Origin: a virus
IMG/VR virus record: IMGVR_UViG_3300042516_000975
Location: 1-28,132 of that record
Direction: 5' to 3' (one strand)
DNA length: 28,132 nucleotides
A program made the position numbers and the translations under genes. Under the pieces are notes generated by a model. It was not told where the DNA came from, searched no databases, and saw nothing but the letters and a program-made list of their open reading frames with translations. Below are positions 22,800 through 28,132 of this stretch, one piece after another (position 1 is the stretch's first letter; each line of letters opens with the position of its first letter).

Positions 22800-23410
22800 A
22801 ATATAAGTTCGGTTAATTCTTCATTAATACCTATTTTTCCTTTAATAAAAACATTAAAAGCTAAACTAATTCTGGTGTTAGTACCTTCTTTATTTTCTAC
22901 CGCGTGAGGCAGAGAAGAGGGAAACATTATAATGTCTCCAGTTTTGACTGGAAACCACCAAGATTCAGAATTCCATAAATTCCAATCTTTAATTTCAGGT
23001 TTTATAGTTTTATAACTTTCATTAAAAAATTTAATTTTATCTAATGTTTCATGGCAGTTAATATAAAATACCCCCGATACTATAGAATTAGGATGTGCAT
23101 GTTTATGATGAAATTGATTGGTTTCAGTAAAATTTAACCAAGATTGTGTAATATAAGGTATAACTGTGTTAACAGGACATATAACTTTTTCAAAATAATC
23201 TTTTACTTTTAATTCTAATTCTTTTTTAATATTGGCAAAAGGTTTTTCATTAAGAATATAATTATTTTTTGATGTAATGTTTCCAGAATTTTTATAGAAA
23301 TTTTTTTTAGATTTATCTACAAAGTTTAATTCTAGCGGTTTTAATTTTCTATTTAATTTAGACACATAGATAGGTGTCGGAAATATACTATTAATAGTAG
23401 ACTTTATCAT
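22796..23410 (-). CDS. Fe(II)/2-oxoglutarate oxygenase-like protein of the TIGR02466 type
   Basis: A 204-residue protein with the opening typical of the TIGR02466 group: SIFPTPIYVSKL (8-19). The core has QSWLNFTETNQFHHKHAHPN (89-108), then SGVFYINCHE, VKTGDIIMFPSSLPHAVE (155-172) and NTRISLAFNVF with R180. Likely iron ligands are among H102, H104 and H106 plus H169; a clear HxD is absent, so the second ligand is uncertain. It is only distantly similar to the neighbouring 192-residue oxygenase, so the pair is not a simple recent duplication. It shares ATGA overlaps on both sides. It probably hydroxylates a substrate related to the same pathway. Confidence 0.82.
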   Translation of the reverse strand: MIKSTINSIFPTPIYVSKLNRKLKPLELNFVDKSKKNFYKNSGNITSKNNYILNEKPFANIKKELELKVKDYFEKVICPVNTVIPYITQSWLNFTETNQFHHKHAHPNSIVSGVFYINCHETLDKIKFFNESYKTIKPEIKDWNLWNSESWWFPVKTGDIIMFPSSLPHAVENKEGTNTRISLAFNVFIKGKIGINEELTELIL

Positions 23411-23751
23411 TTTAATTTATTTCTTATTTTAGTTGCTGATATTTCTTGTATTTCTTTTGGTAAAACAATTTCTTCAATCTTATAACCAACATCTCTACCA
23501 TAACATATGTTAGTAATATTTGGAACTTTAATAACTTCAAATTTTCCTACATAATCTTTGAGTTTTTCTTCAATACGTTTTTTAATATCATCAAATTGAA
23601 AAGGATTATTTTCTGATTCAGGCATAGATCGTACCATAATAATAACTTGTTCCGTCTTCTTTAATATCTCTTTAAATAAAGCTAAATGACCATCGTGAAA
23701 TGGTTGCCATCGCCCAAGCATTTGGGCAGTAGGTTTAGAGTAGTCTATCAT
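23407..23751 (-). CDS. Small HxGH nucleotidylyltransferase
   Basis: A 114-residue protein of the cytidylyl/adenylyltransferase superfamily. GRWQPFHDGH (13-22) holds the HxGH signature (H19, H22) that binds the nucleotide triphosphate, and ISATKIR (104-110) is the second signature, with Thr and Arg contacting phosphates. VIIMVRSMPESENNPFQFDD is the middle segment. It joins a nucleoside monophosphate from ATP or CTP to a phosphate- or anion-bearing acceptor. The substrate is not readable. Because it is sandwiched between an adenylylsulfate-kinase-like gene and sulfotransferase on one side and oxygenases on the other, an ATP sulfurylase-type role is a possibility, but sugar-phosphate or NMN chemistry is equally consistent with the fold. 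Confidence 0.83.
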   Translation of the reverse strand: MIDYSKPTAQMLGRWQPFHDGHLALFKEILKKTEQVIIMVRSMPESENNPFQFDDIKKRIEEKLKDYVGKFEVIKVPNITNICYGRDVGYKIEEIVLPKEIQEISATKIRNKLK

Positions 23752-24124
23752 ATATCTCCTTTATTATGTTATCATATTTAAAATTAGTTATTTCAAAATC
23801 AACTTTTTTAGGTTTCTCAAATACTTTATTGGTATCTTCAAATATTCCTTTATCAATTGTATTCATCCAAATCTTCATATCATAGAAAGATCTATAAGAT
23901 TCAAATGGACATACGAAATCTACAACTACATGATTAACTGCAAGATCACACATTGTCATCATTCTGTTTGCTTGGCGTCTTCTACCTACATCTGTAAAAT
24001 CCCAATCTTCAAATAGTTTTCTAATTTCATTAGCATTAAAATGAGGTATCTTTTTACCTTCTACTAATTTTTTAGCAAATGTTGTTTTACCAGATCCTGG
24101 TAATCCAAATATTAATATTTTCAT
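23735..24124 (-). CDS. Adenylylsulfate-kinase-like P-loop kinase
   Basis: A 129-residue P-loop protein: Walker A GLPGSGKT (7-14), then HFNANEIRKLF (28-38), where APS kinases have DGD-x-x-R, and DFTDVGRRRQANRM (42-55), like the family's S-x-x-D-R-x-E-N-x-R region. VVVDFVCPFESYR (66-78) matches the strand before the family's conserved I-x-P-x-x-x-R. It is shorter than CysC (about 200 residues) and lacks part of the C-terminal lid. The expected reaction is ATP-dependent phosphorylation of adenylylsulfate to PAPS. A different small kinase of the AAA_33 group is possible. It overlaps the sulfotransferase by ATGA and the nucleotidylyltransferase by 17 bases. Confidence 0.75.
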   Translation of the reverse strand: MKILIFGLPGSGKTTFAKKLVEGKKIPHFNANEIRKLFEDWDFTDVGRRRQANRMMTMCDLAVNHVVVDFVCPFESYRSFYDMKIWMNTIDKGIFEDTNKVFEKPKKVDFEITNFKYDNIIKEIYDRLL

Positions 24125-24858
24125 ATATCTAAATTAGAATATTGTTTAATTATATTAGCTGGTAAATAATCTTTAACATTATATTTGTTTAACTTTATTT
24201 TATCAGTTCTTATTTTGTGTAAAGGTAACTTATAAATACTGTCATTATAATCAACATTGTTAACGGAAAATTGTTTTAAATTATTTAAATCAAAATTTGT
24301 AAAAGGAATTTTTAAATAATTAAACATTGTTTTAATTTGTTTATTTGGATTTTTTATAAAATCTTTATAATGTATAATAATATGATCTTCTTTTTCTTTT
24401 ATGATGTTTTTTATACTCCAAAGACTTTTTCCAATTATACCATTACAACTCATTAATTCATAACACCTTTCTTCTACATTAGCCGGATTTTCTATTTTTA
24501 TAAAAGAAGCTAAACATTCTAAAACAGGTCTATATAAAACAATAAATTTGGGATTTTTAATTATTTCTTTTAAATATTTTAAATTACCGGGAGTACCCCA
24601 TGGGCCTCTATCAATAATGTTATCTACATTCCAATTTTCATAATAATTATTAAATACATTTTTTATAATATTATCCAATGATTTTTTATCAGGAAAATTT
24701 TTATATATTTCAATATCTTTAATTAATTGTAATTGATAAATGACATCTGTTAAAATTGTATTAGCTGTTAATTTTACAGATTCAGATTGATTTATTATAG
24801 AACCTAATAAAGTATTACCTGCTCTTGGTAAACCGCATAAAAAATAAATATTATTCAT
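24121..24858 (-). CDS. PAPS-dependent sulfotransferase
   Basis: A 245-residue protein with both PAPS-binding elements: the 5'-phosphosulfate loop CGLPRAGNTLLG (8-19) and the 3'-phosphate site FIVLYRPVLECLASFIK (105-121) with R110, S118 and K121 in the usual spacing. IIHYKDFIKNP is the conserved later strand-helix region. The enzyme would move sulfate from PAPS to a hydroxyl or amine of a sugar, protein or small molecule. No signal peptide or membrane span is present, so it acts in the cytoplasm. The gene begins 23 bases after the tail-associated gene, with no obvious Shine-Dalgarno, and opens the five-gene cassette. Confidence 0.87.
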   Translation of the reverse strand: MNNIYFLCGLPRAGNTLLGSIINQSESVKLTANTILTDVIYQLQLIKDIEIYKNFPDKKSLDNIIKNVFNNYYENWNVDNIIDRGPWGTPGNLKYLKEIIKNPKFIVLYRPVLECLASFIKIENPANVEERCYELMSCNGIIGKSLWSIKNIIKEKEDHIIIHYKDFIKNPNKQIKTMFNYLKIPFTNFDLNNLKQFSVNNVDYNDSIYKLPLHKIRTDKIKLNKYNVKDYLPANIIKQYSNLDI

Positions 24859-24881
24859 TTCTGAATAATAAATAACTTATT

Positions 24882-25253
24882 TTATGTTGTTTGTAAAGCC
24901 CAGTTTTTAATTTCTTCGTTCCAAGTATATTTGTTACCATCTGTTGGATAAGCAACAGGGGCATTCCAAAGACAAGTATCTTCGTTTAATATCCAACTAT
25001 TATAAGGCTTAGGTGGAATAAAAACATCTCTTGTTTCATCATAAGTATAACCTATACCTGCGTAATTTTTTCTAAATGGTGTTCCTCCTAATTGATGAAC
25101 TCCTCCAATTGTATTATAAGAAGTACGTTTGCAAAGTTGCCCACGAAAATTACCATAGTGTTGTTCCCAATTAACACCTTCTTCATTTTCGTTTTTACCA
25201 ACTATCACTTCTATTACTATATTGTTTTCATCTAAAAATGCGTAATGTGCCAT
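24882..25253 (-). CDS. Conserved small tail-associated phage protein
   Basis: A 123-residue protein of a type I recognise as frequent next to tail-fibre genes of marine myo- and podoviruses. The N-terminus is MAHYAFLDENNIVIEVIVG. The core is GGTPFRKNYAGIGYTYDETR (56-75), then PPKPYNSWILNEDTCLWNAP (80-99) and a C-terminal DGNKYTWNEEIKNW. The Trp and Pro content suggests a compact beta fold with repeated W-N-E elements. No enzymatic motif. It follows the glycine-rich adhesin with a one-base gap, so a chaperone or attachment component of the fibre is plausible. Confidence 0.72.
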   Translation of the reverse strand: MAHYAFLDENNIVIEVIVGKNENEEGVNWEQHYGNFRGQLCKRTSYNTIGGVHQLGGTPFRKNYAGIGYTYDETRDVFIPPKPYNSWILNEDTCLWNAPVAYPTDGNKYTWNEEIKNWALQTT

Positions 25254-25254
25254 A

Positions 25255-26136
25255 TTAATAATTTAGTTGTACGTTTCCTGTTCCGGCCGTAAAAGATGTT
25301 ATTTTATTAGGTGCTGATGTACTTGTTGAAAATGTTAAACCCCCTCCTGGATTTGAAATAGTAAATGTATCTGGATATTTTAATATAACAATACCAGAAC
25401 CCCCTGCTCCTCCATTTTGAGTTGCTAATCCTGTTCCTCCACCTCCACCTCCTCCAGTATTAACTGTTCCAGCATTATTTCCACCGTTTGCACCACCTCC
25501 TGAACCTCCTGTACCAGCGGGACCATAATTATTACCACCAGCTCCACCACCACCACCTCTTGTTGTTGAGGGACCTGTAATTGTAGAAGCTACACCTGCA
25601 CCTCCGTCTACAGTGCCTCCAGTACCTCCAGCACCACCTCCACCTCCACCCCTAAATGGACCAGCTGGACCACCAGAACCTGTGCCCCCTGAATTTCCTT
25701 GATTTGCAGTTCCTGCACCAGCTGCCGTCAGGGGAGCAGCGCCTGATCCCCCACCACCACCAGAACCACCAGAAGCTCCTGCATTATTAGCATTACCTCC
25801 TCTACCTCCCGCAGTAGAAGTAATGGTAGAAAAAATACTATCACTACCATTATTACCTCCTGGTCCACCTGCTCCAACAGTAACTGTAAAATTAGTTTGA
25901 GATTGTATTGTTTTTTTAGACTCTGCAGGTCCACTTCCTCCAGAAGTACCAGCACTAGTTCTATATCCACCAGCACCTCCTCCACCTCCAGAACGACTTG
26001 TTCCTGTAGAAGTTGAACCTCCTCCACCTCCTCCAGCTATAACTAAAAAATCTACTTGTATATCAACAATTTTTTTTGCTGTTAATAATCCAAATCCTCT
26101 GGATGATGCAGCTCCCCTTGTTGAGATTAAAGGCAT
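25255..26136 (-). CDS. Glycine-rich tail adhesin-like protein
   Basis: A 293-residue protein in which Gly dominates residues about 35-245. The rich part opens with VDFLVIAGGGGGGS (28-41) and closes with GGSGIVILKYPDTF, landmarks shared with glycine-rich phage proteins I know from marine phages. Runs of 4-7 Gly alternate with short Ala/Ser/Thr/Asn loops, as in the polyglycine-II sandwich of T-even gp38 adhesins, whose loops contact the receptor. A final segment of about 40 residues is beta-like. AAGGAG and fibre genes on both sides support a receptor-binding tip or its decoration. The Gly codons make 25400-26040 locally richer in GC. Confidence 0.75.
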   Translation of the reverse strand: MPLISTRGAASSRGFGLLTAKKIVDIQVDFLVIAGGGGGGSTSTGTSRSGGGGGAGGYRTSAGTSGGSGPAESKKTIQSQTNFTVTVGAGGPGGNNGSDSIFSTITSTAGGRGGNANNAGASGGSGGGGGSGAAPLTAAGAGTANQGNSGGTGSGGPAGPFRGGGGGGAGGTGGTVDGGAGVASTITGPSTTRGGGGGAGGNNYGPAGTGGSGGGANGGNNAGTVNTGGGGGGGTGLATQNGGAGGSGIVILKYPDTFTISNPGGGLTFSTSTSAPNKITSFTAGTGNVQLNY

Positions 26137-26148
26137 TCTTTCTTCTCC

Positions 26149-27243
26149 TTATTTAAATTGTGTTTGTGCTGCTAATACTGTGTATGTTGATGCTGCTGTT
26201 TTAAGAGCTGTGTAAGTGTAGACATCATTAGATGAAGTGTTTCCAGCTGTTGGAGCTGTTCCACCTTGCCAAACTACTGTAACGTTTGTAGATGTGCCAT
26301 CAACTAAAACAGATGTGTTATAAAATGTTGTGTTGCCTTGTTTTGTGATTAATGCAACTGTTGCAGATTCACCAGTGTTTAAAGCCGCGTTTAATGCAGT
26401 TGAAGCATTTCCTCTTAAATTAACTGTAAAGTTTGCACCTAAATTAACATTTTGAAAATATACAGCTTGTGTAAGTACATCATATGTAAATGATGTTATA
26501 AAAGTTGTAGAAATTGTTGCACCTTCAAAAATACCAAATACTTTTGATTCACCATTTAATGTAATTCTTCCAAGATCACCTTTTGGTGTCAATGTTAATC
26601 CAACATTTGTATCTCCACCTGTTGCAGAAATAACTGGACTTGATCCAGCTGCAGCATTTGCAATTGTTATTTCATTTGTAGCTGATGCAGTTGTTGAAAA
26701 TTTAATTTGTTCGTTAGCATTTTCATCTATAATTCCATATGTAGAATCAATAATAATATTTTTTGCATTAGTATCTAAGTTTGCAGATAACTGTGGGGCA
26801 GCGTCATTAGATAATTTTCCAATATTAGAATCTACAACATCAGTTCCATTTAAATATAAAAGTTTTGTTCCTTTATCTGTTGCAGAAAAAGTAACTCCTG
26901 TTTGACCATTAACTTTTACTGTTACAGTAAAAGCACCTGATGTATTATTTTTAATTACATAAACTTTTTCATCCGGTCCTGTTGAATCTGAAGGAATAGT
27001 AACATCTACGTTTCCTGTAATAGTTCCTGAAAGTTCTAATACTGCATTTTTACCATTTGAAAGAGCACCATTAGTATATGTTAATGTAACTCCTGTTGTT
27101 GCGTTTAATGTAACTGATTCATAACCAGCGATTGCTTGCTGAAGAATAACTAAATTTGTATTTGTAATATCACCCCATGTACCGGCGTTTTCGCCAGTTA
27201 CTTGTATCTCTAGTTTGAGGTCTGTAGAATAACTTGATGCCAT
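26149..27243 (-). CDS. Tail fibre protein
   Basis: A 364-residue Thr/Asn/Ala-rich beta protein. The start MASSYSTDLKLEIQVTGENA followed by GTWGDITNTNL is the usual N-terminal signature of marine phage fibre proteins, from memory. The body has stretches resembling fibre shaft strands (VYVIKNNTSGAFTVTVKVNG) and a middle region (IIIDSTYGIIDENANEQIKF) that may be a trimeric beta segment; the C-terminus is beta-rich (NVTVVWQGGTAPTAGNTSS). No endopeptidase cleavage motif was identified. TAAGGA lies about 9 bases before the ATG. It is flanked by the repeat fibre gene and the glycine-rich adhesin, so it probably belongs to the same receptor-binding apparatus. Confidence 0.78.
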   Translation of the reverse strand: MASSYSTDLKLEIQVTGENAGTWGDITNTNLVILQQAIAGYESVTLNATTGVTLTYTNGALSNGKNAVLELSGTITGNVDVTIPSDSTGPDEKVYVIKNNTSGAFTVTVKVNGQTGVTFSATDKGTKLLYLNGTDVVDSNIGKLSNDAAPQLSANLDTNAKNIIIDSTYGIIDENANEQIKFSTTASATNEITIANAAAGSSPVISATGGDTNVGLTLTPKGDLGRITLNGESKVFGIFEGATISTTFITSFTYDVLTQAVYFQNVNLGANFTVNLRGNASTALNAALNTGESATVALITKQGNTTFYNTSVLVDGTSTNVTVVWQGGTAPTAGNTSSNDVYTYTALKTAASTYTVLAAQTQFK

Positions 27244-27276
27244 AATTTTAATTCCTTATGTTATATAGTATTTAAT

Positions 27277-28132
27277 TTAAGCGGCGGTGTCAATCTCTAT
27301 CCAATTTGCCGTAGCTCCGGTATTAATATTGGACCAATTTGCACTAGTTCCAGTATTTATTTCAGTCCAAATTTGATTATTTATATTATTTAAAGCTATA
27401 GTCAATTCATTTCCAATAGGAGATATGTTTGCATTAGCTGAAATAATTACTGAATTTAATAATGTATTTAATTGTTGCCCTGTTACATTAATAATACTAT
27501 TAGGAATAACATCTACTGAATTTAAAGATAAATTTAATTGTTGCCCTGTTATATCTACATTAGCATTAGCTAGAGTTGTTACAGAATTTAATGAAGTATT
27601 TAATCTTTCTCCAGTTACAAAAACTACAGTATCAAGAAAAATATTTACTGAATCTAAAGAAAAATTTAACTGCTCCCCTGTTACATCAACATTAGCTTCT
27701 CCTCTAATATTTACAGAGTTTAAAGAAAGATTTAATTGTTCCCCTACTACATCTACATTAGCATTAGCTAAAGCTGTTACAGAATTTAAGAATACATTTA
27801 TTTGTTGACCAGTAACTTCAGCATCTGGAGAAGCATCCACAATTCCTTCAACAATACTTAACTGTTGCCCTGCTACATCTACATTAGCATTAGCTAAAGC
27901 TGTTACAGAATTTAAAGAAAGATTTAACTGTTCCCCTGCTACATCTACATTAGCATTAGCTAAAGCTGTTACAGAATTTAAAGAAAGATTTAACTGTTCC
28001 CCTGTTACATCTACATTAGCATTAGCTAAAGCTGTTACAGAATTTAAAGAAAGATTTAACTGTTCCCCTGCTACATCTACATTAGCATTAGCTAAAGCTG
28101 TTACAGAATTTAAAAAAAGATTTAACTGTTGA
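27277..28132 (-). CDS. Tandem-repeat fibre-like protein; N-terminus beyond right window edge
   Basis: The frame is open from the right edge to TAA at 27277-27279, giving 284 visible residues; the true start is outside the window (a GTG at 27840 is only an internal codon). It consists of about twelve 22-residue units of consensus GEQLNLSLNSVTALANANVD, one of them two residues short, followed by a C-terminal cap of 11-residue W-x-x-I-x-T-G repeats (IWTEINTGTSAN, WSNINTGATAN, WIEIDT). The alternating hydrophobic pattern predicts stacked beta strands. Similar TGQ-x-L repeats occur in marine phage fibre and surface proteins. Neighbouring fibre genes support a shaft or fibre role. No catalytic motif. 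Confidence 0.8.
   Translation of the reverse strand, partial: QQLNLFLNSVTALANANVDVAGEQLNLSLNSVTALANANVDVTGEQLNLSLNSVTALANANVDVAGEQLNLSLNSVTALANANVDVAGQQLSIVEGIVDASPDAEVTGQQINVFLNSVTALANANVDVVGEQLNLSLNSVNIRGEANVDVTGEQLNFSLDSVNIFLDTVVFVTGERLNTSLNSVTTLANANVDITGQQLNLSLNSVDVIPNSIINVTGQQLNTLLNSVIISANANISPIGNELTIALNNINNQIWTEINTGTSANWSNINTGATANWIEIDTAA
27373..28131 (-). repeat. 66-bp tandem repeat array encoding 22-residue units
   Basis: The period is 66 bases. Units at 27901-27966 and 28033-28098 are identical, and 27967-28032 differs from them by one base. Units nearer 27373 are diverged, and one at about 27842-27901 is shortened by two codons. The array continues past the right edge. The near-identity at one end points to recent unit duplication. 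Confidence 0.92.

Noticed and set aside
25728-26027. Val/Leu/Glu-rich 99-codon minus-strand frame
   Set aside because: It is an out-of-frame reading of the glycine-rich adhesin gene on the same strand, with repetitive composition caused by Gly codons.
27373-28131. Regular 66-bp repeats resembling a repeat array such as CRISPR
   Set aside because: There are no unique spacers, and the repeats are contiguous and in one open frame encoding a 22-residue unit, so this is a coding tandem repeat.
1-28132. tRNA genes, integrase, attachment sites and insertion sequences
   Set aside because: Nothing convincing was seen by eye on either strand. A tRNA scan was not possible here.

Overview
The window looks like about two thirds of the genome of a tailed marine phage with short-tail (podovirus-like) features. 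The DNA is AT-rich, genes are packed end to end with ATGA or TAATG overlaps, and the virion proteins resemble those of uncultured marine and SAR11-type phages. Those resemblances are recalled from family knowledge, not searched. Nearly everything is on the minus strand. The only plus-strand gene is a helicase at 6030-7463. Host assignment (a low-GC marine bacterium, perhaps an alphaproteobacterium) is inference. Terminase, portal, capsid, endolysin, integrase, RNA polymerase and tRNA genes were not seen.

Replication block (1-5978, minus, transcribed right to left): a 118-residue conserved protein; then an exact-consensus sigma70-type promoter; then a 182-residue protein with a sharp internal composition break, a 243-residue conserved protein, an archaeo-eukaryotic-type primase with a four-cysteine C-terminal domain, a UvrD/Rep-like helicase, a DUF3310 protein, a 22-residue membrane peptide that fits exactly between its neighbours, and a family A DNA polymerase cut by the left edge. 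A divergent promoter at 5972-6001 drives an SNF2-type helicase on the plus strand. That gene ends in a hairpin that probably serves both converging transcripts.

Auxiliary and virion block (7494-22099, minus): in transcription order, a tail-hub-like protein, two virion proteins, a 62-residue protein, two glycosyltransferases, three composition-biased virion or ejection proteins, a 1304-residue probable ejection protein, a small membrane protein, an S-adenosylmethionine decarboxylase homologue, an Hsp20 chaperone and a second tiny membrane peptide coupled to it.

Modification and tail-fibre block (22221-28132, minus): a repeat fibre protein cut by the right edge, a trimeric-fibre-like protein, a polyglycine adhesin and a small tail-associated protein lead into five tightly overlapping genes: sulfotransferase, adenylylsulfate-kinase-like kinase, HxGH nucleotidylyltransferase and two different Fe(II)/2-oxoglutarate oxygenases. 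The most interesting reading is that this cassette makes activated sulfate and transfers it, with hydroxylation, to a virion or cell-surface target. Two glycosyltransferases further downstream may build or extend the same glycan. This is a hypothesis from gene families and order.
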